NCBI GenBank assembly: GCA_030035585.1
Contig: CM057477.1
Coordinates: 64,461,447-64,525,446 of the forward strand
From: Dugong dugon
Lineage: Eukaryota; Chordata; Mammalia; Sirenia; Dugongidae
Reading direction: 5' to 3'
DNA: 64,000 bases
Shown: positions 25,432 to 37,272 of the stretch, in pieces
Layout: each line of letters opens with the position of its first letter
Position numbering within the stretch: position 1 is the first letter of the stretch
Position numbers and translations under genes: made by a program
The notes under the pieces: model-generated
The model's input: the letters and a program-made list of their open reading frames with translations, nothing else
What the model was told of the DNA's origin: nothing
The model's database searches: none

Positions 25432-26104
25432 CAGAATTTGGTACCAGGAGAGTGGGGTGCTGCTGTAATAGCTACCTAAAACATGGAAGCAGTTTTGGAA
25501 GTGAGTAGTGAGTAGAGGCTGGAAGAGTTTTAAGGTGCCTAGCAGTAAAAGCCTAGATAGCCATGAAGAGACTGTTGGTAGAATTATTGATGTAAAAGGC
25601 AATTCTGGTGAGGGCTCAGAAGGAAGTGAGGAAAATCTCAATTGACTTAGAGAATATATACGGTGCAAGCAACAGAATGTTGCTAGAAATGTGGATATTA
25701 AATGTGCTTCTAGTGAGGCTTTAAAAGAAAATGATGAACGTGTGACTGGACAATAGAGGAAGGGTGATGTTTTTATGCAGTGGCAAAGAACTTGTCTGAA
25801 TTGTGTTCAAATGTTTGGTGGAAGGTAGAACGTGTAAGTGATGAACTTGGACATCTGGCTGAGGAGATTTCTAAGCAAGATCTTAAAGTGGTTGTGTGGT
25901 TTCTCCTTGCTGCATGTAGTAAAATGTGAGAGGGAAGAGATAGACTTAAAAATTAGCTGTGCAAAACTAAAACAGAACTTTAAGATTTGGAAAATTCTGT
26001 TGTACAAACTAAGGATACATGTCCTAGTAAGAGTAAGAGTCTATAAAAATTAAATGTCTAGAGGATAAGAAAGAGCTCATGGAACTTAAAACTATGATTA
26101 AAAA
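25432..26104 (+). mobile_element. MaLR-like internal sequence
   Basis: Directly after the LTR, GAATTTGGTACCAGGAGAGT and GTGGGGTGCTGCTGTAATAG match the start of MaLR (THE1/MST/MLT-type) internal regions. GGCTGGAAGAGTTTTAAGG and AACTTGTCTGAATTGTG follow in the family order. Noncoding and decayed. Confidence 0.75.
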
Positions 26105-26256
26105 ACAAACTCATTGTTGTCGAGTCAATTCCAACTCATAGCAATCCTATAGGACAGAGTAGAACTGCTTCATAGGGTTTCCAAGGAGTGACTGGTGGAT
26201 TCAAACTGCCAACCTTCTGGTTAGCGCCAACCTCTTTAACCATTGCGCCATAGGCT
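26105..26256 (-). mobile_element. AfroSINE
   Basis: An antisense copy, short form, from CTCATTGTTGTCGAGTC to ACCATTGCGCCATAGG, inserted within or next to the MaLR-like internal sequence. Confidence 0.87.
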
Positions 26257-28090
26257 TTAAAATCCTGTAGAAGGGCTAGGAAATAAAGTTTGGGAAATAG
26301 CTCAAAAAATTAGAACAACATAACTGATATTTAAAAAAAAAATAAAAACCAGGAAAGATAAATTCTTTTTTGAATTATTTCAGGCAGTCCAACATCAAAC
26401 TAACAGGAATTTTAAGAAAAGAGCATAGAAAAAATGGAAAGAGAGAAATTTTGAAAGAATTAATTCAAGAAAATTCTTCAGACGTAAGAACATTAGTTTC
26501 CAGACTGTAAGAGTTCATCACACATCCAGCACCAGAGATGAAACAGACCCACAGCAAAGCCAAACATCATGAAATGTCATAACAACGAGAGAAGGAGAAG
26601 ATCCTGAATGTTTTCAAAGAGGAAAATTGGGCTACTTACAAAAGGTCAAGAAAAGCATCAACTTTTGGTATAAAAGTTTCTGCCCAGGGGGGAGAAGCAG
26701 GCCTAAGGGAACTGACTTTATTTGGAACACCGTGTAGGGAAATTCATGCCTAAAGTTGTTGAAAACAACAGAGATCTCGGTAGAGAGCAATTAAGAGGAG
26801 ATCGGTAACCCCACAATACTCATAGCAAAAAGCAAAACAGTCAACCAGCTAGAAGTTTAACAGAGAGGATCAGGGCTAAGAAGAGTCCTCTGATGCCAGA
26901 GTAGCCTCCGATACTTGCAACATTCTGCTCATGCAAAGAAGTCCTGCTTTAACTGAATCAGACTGTGGAGCAATTTGTGCCCCATGGCTTTGTCAAAAAC
27001 AATGGAGCAATCAACTGGCAACCAGTGGAGGCTAACAGCTGGGTCTGATACCAATAGAGGCATACCAGTGCAGATGCTCAGGGTGTCTGTGCACATGCCA
27101 AGTCTGCATTCTCTAAAGAGCAACATCAGAAGCAGCACACTGTGAAAGAAGCAGACTTCAATGAAATACTTAAGTCAAGTCACTAAACAAATGAACAAGC
27201 AAACAACAACAGACCCTGTACAAGAGGAAGAGCAGGTAATCAGTCTCCAAAGTTGGCACAATATATTATCTAAAATGTCTAGTTTTCAATGAAAAATTAC
27301 AAGACATTTAAAAAAAATCAGGAAAGTATGAATCATACACAGGAAAAAAGGGAAGCAATAGAAAATGCCTGTGAGATGGTCCAAATGTCAGAATTGGCAA
27401 ACACAGGCTTCAAAGCAGCTATTATTAATATGGTCAAAGAATGAAAGGTAAACATATTTAAAGAATTAAGGAATGTGTTGTAACAATGTATTATCAATTA
27501 CAGAAAATCAAGACAGAGATAGAAATTATAAAAAAGAAAGAAATAGGAATTCTGGAGTTGAAAAGTATAAGAATTGAAATGAAAAATTCACTAGAGGGGC
27601 TCAACAGTAGATTTGAGCTAGCAGAAGAAAAAAATTGGCAAACTTGAAGCCAGATTGATAAAGATTATGCTATCTGAAGAACAAAGAAAAATTAACAGAG
27701 CCTCAGGGAAAATATGGAAAAACATTCAGCACATCAACATATAAATAATGGGAGTAACATAAGGAGAGGAGAAAGGAGCAGAAAAATTGTTATAATAAAT
27801 AATGGTTGAAAGTTGCCAAATCTCATGAAAAATGTTAAGCTACACAGACAAAGAGCTCAACAAAGTCCAAGTAGGATGGATATAAAGAAATTCACACCCA
27901 GGCACATCATAGTCAATATGTTGAAGGCCAAAGACAAAGAGAAAATCTTGAAAGCAGCAAGAGAAAAACTACTCATCACATACAAAGGAACTCCAATAAG
28001 ATTAACAGCTGACTTGTCATCATAAACAACAGAGGCAGTGGGATGGTATATGCAAAGTGCTGAAAAAAAAAAAAAAAACTGTCAACGAAG
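26257..28090 (+). mobile_element. Old L1/HAL1-like ORF1 relic
   Basis: From about 27330 to 28080 the sequence follows an old L1 or HAL1 ORF1. A coiled-coil part (AGAAAATCAAGACAGAGATA) is followed by the RNA-binding part at 27813-28025 (RHIIVNMLKAKDKEKILKAA, AREKLLITYKGTPIRL) and the classic AAACTGTCAACGAAGAATCT near 28078. 26257-27330 is more diverged and probably the 5' part of the same or a related element. Confidence 0.65.
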
Positions 28091-29428
28091 AATCTCTACC
28101 TCTGTCTCTGGGTAAAGCCAAGAAGAAACCAGAGGAGGTGCCATGATGAGGTTTCTTTGTGACTAGCAGGATGGGATGGGCAGTTGAGTAAGATGTATAT
28201 GCATATATAGATTTACAAATAGCTCCAAAGTCTGTCTAGGCAGAGAGGGCCTGAGTTAGCCTCAGAAGAGTTTACTGTTCCCCAGTAGGTCAAGAGGCAG
28301 CAGAATGTTCTTCATTTACCCAGAGGGACACAGAAGTTAGCTGAGACAGAAGTTATGGACCTGGAGAAGACCTAATATATGTGAAAAATTTAGGACACAA
28401 CAGTAACCTACTTGGACCAATGACCACAGATCAGATGGAAAGCAAGGACTCTCAACAGATGTCATATGGATATATAGATAGATAAAACTACATAGAAAGA
28501 ATGCCCACTGAATCCAATCGTTGATGGTACATAGGCCCAGTGGTATATCGGCTCATGAGAGCTAATTGTTAAATTTACAGAATTTTTTTGAGTCAACGGT
28601 TATTAGTAAAATTGAATTATATAAACTTAGTTAAATAAATTACATGAAACACAAAGTTAATAAATACTCAAATGTCATCACTTACTAATTATTTTACTCC
28701 GTTTTACTATTATATATGCTCTTCAGGTTATTTGCATTTATTGTATCAATATGGTGGAAATACTAAATAATGGTGAGCATCTCTTCCTAACTCTATGTAC
28801 AGTGATGTTACTTTGGTAGCTTGAAATTAGCCGTGGTGGGAGGGAGTATTTACACAACAGAAGTTGGCAAATGCTACAACTCAGGGCTTAATTTTCAATT
28901 TTGTTGGTTGTCTACAGTAGACTGAAGGAAGTGATAAAGAAATTGATAATAAGGAAAATAAAGCTTAAAAGTGTGTAATGTGTGTTACTTTTGGCTAAAC
29001 AGCACCAAAAAAATTGGGGAAATATTTTTCCAGTATTCTAAAACTATTATCTGATATAGCAAAGAGGTCACTCATGTCATTGACCATCAAGTAATGTCCT
29101 AACATTCACCTTTATTGTTTTACTTTTATCTCATTAATATAAAAGAAAATATCAACAAATGTGCATATTGAAATTGCACATATTCATCAGTGACATGATG
29201 ACTTTGCTCATTGGATAGTCATTGTAGTCTGATTTGGTCAAATCATGGTTAAATTGCAACAGGTTGCCAAACGAGTTCAATACGACCAATGTTAGCAATC
29301 TGTGTAGCTATACGGAATTTAAAATAAACCATTTTTAATATTATATTATTATTTTTAAGTTATGTGTTACACATCCTTTATATGAGTAAAATTTATAATA
29401 AACTTACGTATATATATATATCCATATA
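28091..29428. other. AT-rich unassigned sequence
   Basis: No exon or recognised repeat was identified. A TA dinucleotide run occurs near 29408-29421. Confidence 0.3.
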
Positions 29429-29600
29429 TTGTTGTTGTGTGCTGTTGAGTCAATTCCAGCTTATAGTGAGCGACCCTATAGGACAGAACAGAACTTTCCC
29501 ATGGGGTTTCCTAGGCTGTAATCTTTACAGGAGCAGATCACCAAGTCTTTTTTCCCCCAGAGCAGCTGGTGGACTTGAACCTCCGACCTTTCCCCCTTGA
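29429..29600 (-). mobile_element. AfroSINE, long form, 5'-truncated
   Basis: It starts TTGTTGTTGTGTGCTGTTGAG and ends near GGACTTGAACCTCCGACC. It contains the long middle segment (GTAATCTTTACAGGAGCAGA). Confidence 0.85.
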
Positions 29601-29756
29601 GAGCCTATTGTTAAACATCATCTTATAGACCTTTCAAAACTTGGACTCAACTCTAGGCCAGGTAGGGAAGCTCCAACTTGGCTAAGATTAAATTTTCCAC
29701 CACTTGATGGAATGGAAACCCGAAATAGAAATCAAATTCAGTTATGGAGAAAAAAG

Positions 29757-29935
29757 GAATCCCTGGGTGGTGCAGACAGTTAATGAGCTTGGCTGCTAAC
29801 CCAGAGGCACTTCAGAAGAAAGTCCTGGCAATCTGCTTTCAAAAAAATCAGTCATCAAAAACCCTATGGAGCATAGTTTTACTCTGACACACATAGGGGT
29901 CACCATGAGTCAGAATTGACTCAATGGCAACTGGT
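29757..29935 (+). mobile_element. AfroSINE, sense
   Basis: Runs from GGAATCCCTGGGTGGTGCAG to GACTCAATGGCAACTGG, with a small internal deletion after CTGCTAACCC. Confidence 0.87.
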
Positions 29936-30910
29936 GGTTTGGTATGGGGAAAAGAACACGATATTTATTGCAAATATAAAATAGTGAATATGCTTAAGGT
30001 TTGTACCCATTTTGCATCTGAAAGAGCTTAGCTGAGCTAGAAGCCTCAAAGGCCAGCATGCCTGTTTATGCCTTTAGTGGCATATGTCCCACATGGAGAA
30101 CGAGCAGGCTTCAAACCCTGTTGTAACAATATTGATGATCCCTGCCTGTCCTGGCTTGTAAAAGAAGTCGATATGGGTCAATGAGTCCTGAAGTGGATAT
30201 AAATCCTGAGGCTGCCCTGCATGACCTCTCGCCTTTCAGCCCTCAGGTAATTGGCTGAGCTGCTGGGTGTCAGGGTGGGGGGAATGGGGATGTTTTGGAC
30301 TCCATAGAACTGAAACCTTTAAATGGACTCAATAATTTTCATTCTACACTTAAGGCTATGCTGGAAATTTATAGACTATGGTTTGGAAATCGTTACAAGT
30401 ACTAGACATGTTTTTGTGCCTACAGATCCACAGAATCAGAACTGTTGGGCATTGCATTACACGTACCAGATAATTCATATATGCGCACTAGAGACTGGCT
30501 GACTGTGCCCCAGGGAGAAATGACCCGGCAGTGCCCTGGTGATGGGCAGAGTCAGCCGCTTCTTAACTGCAAGGGGAGCTCCAGCCAAGAATACCAGTAA
30601 TTTGGAACCTTCTTCCCCTGGCCTGGCTGAGACTCGAATCAGGGAACACTGGACTGGAAAGTCCTCAGACCGCTTACCCAAGAAGGACCTACCTTCTTAC
30701 TGACCTTGTAAAATCTTTGCAATATATTGCTTTAAAAAAAAAGTGAAACTGTATATGCATAATACTGTTTAATACCATTCTTATAAAAAATACAGTCAAA
30801 CATATTGCATTAATAAAAAATATTAGAAGCACAAACATTAGAATGTTAATGGTGGTTATCTCTGGGTGGGATTACATGTAATTTTTGTCTTAGTGTTTTT
30901 CTATATTTTA
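29936..30910. other. Unassigned, apparently unique sequence
   Basis: No gene was recognised. 30440-30740 ends in an A-rich run (30734-30742) and contains a GACTCGAATCA motif, so it could be an old short retroelement. Confidence 0.3.
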
Positions 30911-31130
30911 GGAGTCTCTAGGTAGTATAAAGGGTTAAGTGCTCAGCTACTAACCAAAAGGTTGGTGGTTCAAACCCTCCCCTCTCAGAGGCACCCTGGA
31001 AGAAAGGCTTGGCGATCTGCTTACTAAAGGTCACAGCCATTGAAAACCCTATGGAGCACAGTTCTACCCTGGAACACATGCAGTTGCCATGAGTTGGAAT
31101 CAACTCAGTGGCAAATGGTTTGGTGTTGTT
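30911..31130 (+). mobile_element. AfroSINE, sense
   Basis: A long-form copy from AGGAGTCTCTAGGTAGTATA through GGTTGGTGGTTCAAACC to GAATCAACTCAGTGGCAAA. Confidence 0.85.
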
Positions 31131-32374
31131 TTTGGTTTCTATATTTTGCAAGTGTTCTGTACCAAGTATGTACTCTATTATAATTAGAAAAATAAGTGTT
31201 ATTTTTAAAATAACATAGTTGAGAGAGAGACAAAACACACAAACCAGACAAAACAGAACTGAAAAATGCTCCCATTTACAACTTCTATCAGCAGCCCAGG
31301 CCCAGGCCCAGGACTGTGACTTTTTGTCCCTATTTGAATTCATCCTGACCCACAGCCCCCGAAGTTCCTAAACCAGCCCAGAGTCCTGGGCAACAGGCTG
31401 AAGGCACAGTCCAACAAGTTGGCCAAAAAGCCTTCAGCTTAGACTGCAGCAGCCTCGTAGCCAAAGTAGCAGACTCTCTGGTGATCTTCTATCTCCTTCT
31501 TCCCCCAAGAGATGCCAGCACCCTCAGGCTGCTCAACTCGCCTCCACTTTCCAATGGAGGTGAGGGCTGAGCAGGCCCGATCTCAGGCGTCGGGGATGCT
31601 CCATGATATCTAGTTGGCTGAATGGATGAACTCCTGCTTAGCACCCAAGTCAGCTCTCATACCGTGCCTCGGTGAAGAATAGTTGGAACCAGGTGCCCAC
31701 ATATACCTCAATTCTTGCAGGTGTTGTCGGGCTGATACAGTGCTTCTGTAAACCACTCTGTGTATTTAAAACCCAGGAGGCAGTTTTCAAACTGCTGCCA
31801 GCAGCTGGTGTTTGGTGGCTTCAACACAGAGGTACTGATGAGTCCTAGAGGCAGAGCAAATCATCCTCTGGAAATGGAAAAATTCTGCAGTGGGAGCCGA
31901 GGTAGGATAGGATTTTTAGCCCAGTGCATTTGCTTGGGGCTGGTTGGGTTCTCCATTCATGGGCTTGGAATCAGGGGCAGACCCCTAGAGAAATAATAGG
32001 CTGCTATCCTGGTGTGACTGGCATGCGTTTAGGATTGATATTTTACAAGAAAGATCATTTTGAACAAACTCTATTGCTAAAATGTGCCTGTGCATTGCCA
32101 GTGCTGATTCAGTTATAGGCAGTTCTGGAGATCTGAAGCAGCAAACTTCCCCTGGGCCCTCGGCTCACTGTCTTCACAGACCTTTTAGCGAGAGTGAAGG
32201 TCTGTAAGCACAGTGTCTGAAAGGGCCTGGGATGGACTTTCCAGAAATCAGGCACAGGGTCAAAAAGGAGGAGAAGGCACAGCTTGCTATCCATATCCGA
32301 CTGGTTGGCTTCCACGGGGATAATGCTTGAGGAGCTGCTCTGATAAGCCCAAGAAAGGCAAAACAGGGACAAGG
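31131..32374. other. Unassigned sequence
   Basis: Mostly GC-moderate apparently unique DNA. I could not assign it to a gene. The short frames at 31760-31996 and 31924-32118 show no recognisable domain. Confidence 0.3.
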
Positions 32375-32560
32375 GTAAGAGCATGAGCTTGGGAGACAGA
32401 GACCTGGGTTTGAGTGCCAGTTCAGCCACTTAGCTCTGCAACCTGGGGCAAGTTACTTAACCTTTCTGAGCTTAATATATAATATTAAGACAATAATAGA
32501 ATTTATGTCATAGGATGATTTCAAGAATTAAAAGAGAGAATTCAGATAAAACCTTAGTAC
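32375..32560 (+). mobile_element. MIR
   Basis: Sense MIR: AGACCTGGGTTTGAGTGCC, TGGGGCAAGTTACTTAACC, then a T-poor 3' part ending near GATAAAACCTTAG. Confidence 0.78.
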
Positions 32561-32574
32561 CTTGTCTGACGTAT

Positions 32575-32770
32575 TCCAGTTGCCATCCAGTTGACTCTGA
32601 CTCATGGCGACCCCATGTGTGCAAACTAAAACTGTGCTCCATAGGGTTTTCAGTGGCTTGAATTTTTGGAAGTAGATCACCAGACAATACTTCCCAGGTA
32701 CCTCTGTGTGGATCAGAACCACTAACATTGAGGTCAGCAGCCAAGCAGTTAACTGTTTGCACCACAGTGT
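32575..32770 (-). mobile_element. AfroSINE, long form
   Basis: An antisense copy from CAGTTGCCATCCAGTTGAC to AACTGTTTGCACCACAGTG. Confidence 0.85.
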
Positions 32771-34058
32771 TGTTGGCGATGATGATGATTCTTCCCTGGA
32801 CTTAAGCAGGACTAGCTGGCGAGGATGAGCGTGCATAGGGGTGATGGTGGGTACTCTGGCCAAATGGATTTTTCAGTTTTACTAGATTTTGAAAACTCTT
32901 TAACTAGACTTTGTAGATAGGTAACATGATGTTCTGGAAAAATACTTGTAATGCTCTTTAAATGAAACTTTGTGACCTTTTCCTTGCCCATCCCCACTGG
33001 ACACCACTTCAGGATCCGAGTGCCATGAAGCTATCAGCTGGGATGACAGATAACTGCCTTCATTACCGTACTCTAACTTCTCTTTCAAAGCGTTCCCCAG
33101 TCCTCTCCTGGAATTCACTGCTCTTGAGTTCAACGTCTTCTTCTCGTGTGCACAAAATTCTACAGATCTAGAGATCAGAGGTCATTTGGGAAAGGGTTTC
33201 CCAAAAGGCAGGCGATTCTGTCTCCAGGGATCCAGGAACCTTTAATCTGGTCCTGTTATGAAAGGGGCCCAGGACATGAGCATGGCCCTGAACTTGGGCT
33301 CCTGGTGGCAAGACTCCATCTGGACTTTCTGAGATTGCTCAGCTATTGATTGGGGAGGGACATATGACCTAGGCACGGATACTGAGGACACATTCAGCAA
33401 ACAGAAACCAGCCTCTCACCCACGCACTTCTCTTAGCCCAAAGCCATTCATCAAAAGGATGGAGATGGAGAAGACACAAGTGAGGCATTTTTGGAGCTGG
33501 ACACAGGTTTTATTCTGAGGAAGAACCTCCAGTGGTCCCCAAGCTTTCTGATGCAGAAATTTGGCCTGAAGCTCGATAATGCAGTGCCAAGCTTGACAAT
33601 ATGTCCCGAGCTTTCTAGTTTCCATGGGGCATTCATATACATGATCTCATTTCATCCTCACACAAACCCCAGGAGAAGGGTGGACAAGTCACATAGCCCA
33701 TTTTTCAGATGAGAAAATGGAGTCAGAGAGGTTACGTGACTGGTCCAAGGTTCCTTGGCTGGGAGACAGCAGGGCAGTGACCAGGATGCAGCCTGCATCC
33801 TAGTTTATCCTCTTGTGCTTTTTGCCTGAAAGAAGTCACAAATACTGTAGTGCCTGCTAAAGAGCCTTCTCCCAGAGTCAAGGCACTTTATTACCACCAT
33901 CCCATTAATCCCCACATTCATTCCACAGCAGCAGGTGGCTAATATTATAATGATTATAATGATCATTATCATGACATAGAGTCACTAGGAGCCTGTGGCA
34001 GAGCTTTGTCAATACCATGCTTTTATGTGACTCATATGAGCGTATATAGATACATACA
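32771..34058. other. Apparently unique sequence with a MIR-like segment
   Basis: 33692-33790 (CCATTTTTCAGATGAGAAAA, then GGTTACGTGACTGGTCCAAG) is an antisense MIR core. The rest is unassigned; no exon was recognised. Confidence 0.35.
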
Positions 34059-34250
34059 GTTGCCATGGAGTCGATTCCCACTCCTGGTGACCTTATGTGT
34101 GTCAGAGTAGAACTGTGCTTCAAGTGTTTTCAGTGACTGATTTTTTGGATGCCGATTGCCAGATCTTTCTTCTGAGCTGCCTCTGGGTGGACTCAAACTG
34201 CCAGCCTTTCATTAGCAGCCAGGCGCATTAACTGTTTTCACCACTCAGGG
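34059..34250 (-). mobile_element. AfroSINE, long form
   Basis: An antisense copy from CAGTTGCCATGGAGTCGATT to TGTTTTCACCACTCAGGGA. A short (AC)n microsatellite follows (34258-34292). Confidence 0.86.
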
Positions 34251-35723
34251 ATATGCATACACACGTGCACACACAGAGACACACACACAGACACTAAACA
34301 GCAACCAGGTGAAGAAGCTCACGCTGAGTGTTGAGAACAAGTTGCCCGGATGAGTAAGCAGGAATTTCCTAGGATTTTCTGACGCACTTGTGGCACAAAA
34401 TCCTTTACAAATGGCACAGAGAGAGGGTCAAAGTGATTAGAGAAAGCTTTGGGAGGCTTCAGGGCTCATGTGCAGGCAGCTAATGCAGGTGCTGAGCTTC
34501 TCCTGGGCTCCAAAGGTGAGGGCAGGAAGCCAGCATATTGAAGCCCACTCAAGCTTCCAGTCTTCCATCAGGGCTCCAGGAGGTAAGCAGGTGCCCTGCC
34601 CTTGCAGTCTGCACTGTCCACACTCAAAAATGAGGATGGCCGAGCCCAGGGTGAGCACGCAGGACTGAGTCCCCACCTGGCACACTGCTGGCACTCAGCT
34701 CTTCCACTCTAGGGTGCTTTCATGCAGCTGAAATGGGGAGCGGGAAGGCAGGGAAAGAGGTTGTTTGGCTTCCCTGGCATAGGGAGCCAGAGGCAAAGCT
34801 TGGGGTTTGGTGCTGGAGAAACTGAAGAACACTGTTCTTGGGGTCCTGCACCTGAAGCCCCCTTGGCCAGCCTGACAAGCCCTCTGCCTAGCCTTAAATG
34901 GTCATTAATTCTTTCATTCATTCATCTATCCATTCAGGAAATGTTTTTGCAGCATAGTCCCCCAGGAGCTGACACTTTAGTAGGAGAAGCAGGCAGTCAT
35001 ATTACATGGAAGAAGCCTGTGACACGGGACAGGCGCTGGGAGCCAGGGAAGTTCTCAACAGGAATACCAGCACCATCTCAGGCTTCCCAGAAGTGAATTC
35101 TCGAAGAGTGAGAAAAGGGTAACAAGGGGAGAGGCTCCCCAGCACAGGGCACAGCACGCGCAAAGAGGATGCTGCAGCCTGCAGGCTCCACTCCCTCACC
35201 AGCCCCGAGTCTCAGCCCCTCCGCAGCCCCACACTGCTCAGCTCCTTCCTGGCTGCCAGGCCAGGCGTGCGCTTACCTGCCCTCAAAGATCCAGCCAAGA
35301 CAGAAACCAACAATCGAGGGGCTTCCTGGGGCAGTACTCATGCGTTTCATCTGGAGAAACTCAGGCACCTTTAGGCTGCCTGACGCATTTAAGACAGTTA
35401 CATCTTCTCCACCTGGAGAGATGGTGCTTGCTGGGTTTTCCTGAATATTACAGGTGGTCACACTATGATCCCAGAGGACTCAGTAGGAGAAAATCCCTGA
35501 GCTCCATCCTTGCCCCAGCCTGCAATGAGACTCTCGAGTTTAAACAAGTTGATTCACTTCCTAGGACTTGGTTTCTTCATCTGTCACGCAACTGACAAAG
35601 GCTGTGAGGCAAGGTGGCAGCATGTGGGAGCCATTTAATAAAAAAGACAGCAGATCCTATTTATGTAACGATCTGCAGGAGCCCGGCTCCACATTAAGCA
35701 CATTATATGCATTATCTTCCACT
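34251..35723. other. Apparently unique sequence with an L2-like fragment
   Basis: About 34905-35010 (TTCATTCATTCATCTATCC, CAGGAGCTGACACTTTAGTA) resembles an L2 3' region. GC content is above the left half of the window. No exon was recognised. Confidence 0.35.
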
Positions 35724-36052
35724 ACCCATCTGTTAGTTTGTTATACTGCAGTGGCTTGTGTTGCTGTGATGCTGGAAGCTGTGCCACCGATATTTTAAAT
35801 ACCAGCAGGGTCACCCGTGCTGGACAGGTTTCAGCAGAGCTTCTAGACTAAGACAGACTAAGAAGAAAGGCCTGGCAATCTGCTGCCAAAAATTAACCAA
35901 TGAAAACCTTGTGGATCACAACGGAACACTGTCCGATATAGTGCTGGAGGATGAGCTTAAACATACCAACGATCATGAAGACAGTGCAGGACCGGGCATC
36001 GTTTGGTTCTGTTACACATAAAGTTGACTTGACAGTGACTAACAACAAAAAC
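35724..36052 (+). mobile_element. RTE internal-deletion derivative (SINE-like)
   Basis: It begins with sequence equal to the 5' end of RTE (TCTGTTAGTTTGTTATACTG; compare 16605 back to 16390 on the minus strand). It runs through GCTGGAAGATGAGC-like sequence to about 35955 and then joins the last ~90 bases of RTE (GTGCAGGACCGGGCATCG to GTGACTAACAACAAAAACA). Everything between, including the ORF, is absent. It is therefore a nonautonomous derivative that RTE machinery could mobilise. Confidence 0.75.
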
Positions 36053-36054
36053 AA

Positions 36055-36175
36055 CATGCATTATGTCATTTAATTCTCATGGCAAAGCCAGGAGTTAAGT
36101 ATTATCACCAACTCAGTTCCAGAGATGAAGAAGTAGAGGCACAGAGAAACTTAGCTGTATTTCCCAGATGTATAC
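36055..36175 (-). mobile_element. MIR, split by SINEs
   Basis: Antisense MIR-like sequence (TTATGTCATTTAATTCTCAT, GAGGCACAGAGAAACTTAG). It continues as GGCAGAGCCGGGCT after the nested SINEs (36525 onward). Confidence 0.6.
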
Positions 36176-36185
36176 AGGTGGCAGA

Positions 36186-36524
36186 AGGAGCCCTGGTGGT
36201 GTAATGCTTAAGCGCTTGGCTGCTAACCTAAATGTTGGTGGTTCGAACCCACCCAGAGGCTCCTGGGAGGCAGGGGAACCTGGCGATCTGCTCTGTAAAG
36301 ATTCCAAAAACCAAACCTGTTGCTGTCAAGTCGATCTCAACTCATAGCAACCCTACACAACAGAGTAGAACTACCCCATAGGGTTTCCAGGGAGCAGCTG
36401 GCGGATTCAAACGGCTGACCTTTTGGTTAGCAGTCATAGCTCTTAACCACTATGAGGCAGTTCTACTCTGTCACGTGGGGTTACTATGAGTCGAAATAGA
36501 CTCAATGGCACACAACAACAACCT
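36186..36524 (+). mobile_element. AfroSINE split by another AfroSINE
   Basis: The outer sense SINE starts GGAGCCCTGGTGGTG (36187) and has an intact B box, GGTTCGAACCC, at 36240-36250. It breaks near 36306 and resumes at about 36453 with GAGGCAGTTCTACTCTGTC, ending in a (CAA)n tail. TSDs are ACAGGTGGCAGA (36174-36185) and ACAGGAGGCAGA (36525-36536). Confidence 0.88.
36307..36452 (-). mobile_element. AfroSINE nested in an AfroSINE
   Basis: An antisense short-form copy (AACCTGTTGCTGTCAAGTC to CATAGCTCTTAACCACTAT), inserted in the middle of the outer SINE. Confidence 0.88.
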
Positions 36525-36590
36525 ACAGGAGGCAGAGCCGGGCTGGTCCCTCCTGCTTTACTACCCTGTCAGACCTTGATTGAAACCAGA

Positions 36591-36795
36591 CCCAAACCAA
36601 GCCCGTTGCCGTCGAGTCGATTCCGACTCACAGTGACCCTATAAGACAGTGTAGCACTGCCCCATAGGGTTTCCGAGGAGTGGTTGGTGGATTCGAACCA
36701 CTGACCTTTTGGTTAGCAGCCGAGCTCTTAACCACTGCACTATTCTGTCCTATAGGGCCGCCCCGAGTTGGAATCGACTCAACAGCGATGGTGAC
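36591..36795. mobile_element. Inverted AfroSINE composite with target-site duplication
   Basis: An antisense SINE (36599-36742, nearly complete, with a perfect B box complement at 36689-36699) joins directly to the sense 3' third of a SINE (36743-36795). The pair is flanked by the perfect 10-base repeats TGAAACCAGA at 36581-36590 and 36796-36805. The shape is what twin-primed or template-switched retrotransposition would leave. Confidence 0.82.
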
Positions 36796-36805
36796 TGAAA
36801 CCAGA

Positions 36806-37040
36806 AGGAGCTAAAGTGGAAGCTGCATTCTAATTTGTACCTCTGCTCTATGCTGCTGCATTGCACACCTCCAGGGAGCGCCTCTCCCCCGTCACATAGA
36901 CAACAGTGAATGGCGCCCCCTGGAGTCAGACAACCAGGTGACCCTGTTTCTGTGTCAGCTGGCTTTTTCACTCTTAGGATCCTGATGATTGGACTGCAAT
37001 AAGGACAATGAAATGAGGTTAATCCAGGAAAACATGTTAA
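36806..37040. other. Unassigned sequence
   Basis: No repeat or gene was recognised. Confidence 0.3.
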
Positions 37041-37272
37041 CATCCCCCCAAAAGAAGAGAGGGTAGGGGGACCTCATACCATCAAGAAAGCAGTGCCAGG
37101 AGCAGAGCGCGTCCTTTGGACCGGGGTCCCTTCGCAGAGAAGCTCCTAGTCCCGGGGAACACCGAAGAGAAGAAGGCCGACAGAGAGAAAAAGCCTTGCC
37201 CTGGAGCTGACGCCCTGAATTTGGACTTTAGCCTACTTTGACTATGAGGAAATAAACTTCTCTTCGTTAAAA
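37041..37272 (+). mobile_element. MaLR/ERVL-like LTR, 3' part
   Basis: Same LTR family as the copy at 18473: GGGGGACCTCATACCATC, CCTTTGGACCGGGGTCCCTT, then GGAAATAAACTTCTCTTCG with a poly(A) signal. The 5' part and exact 3' end are missing. Confidence 0.72.

Noticed and set aside
31340..31640. Processed pseudogene
   Set aside because: Composition looked exon-like, but all frames have stops and I could not match it to any gene.
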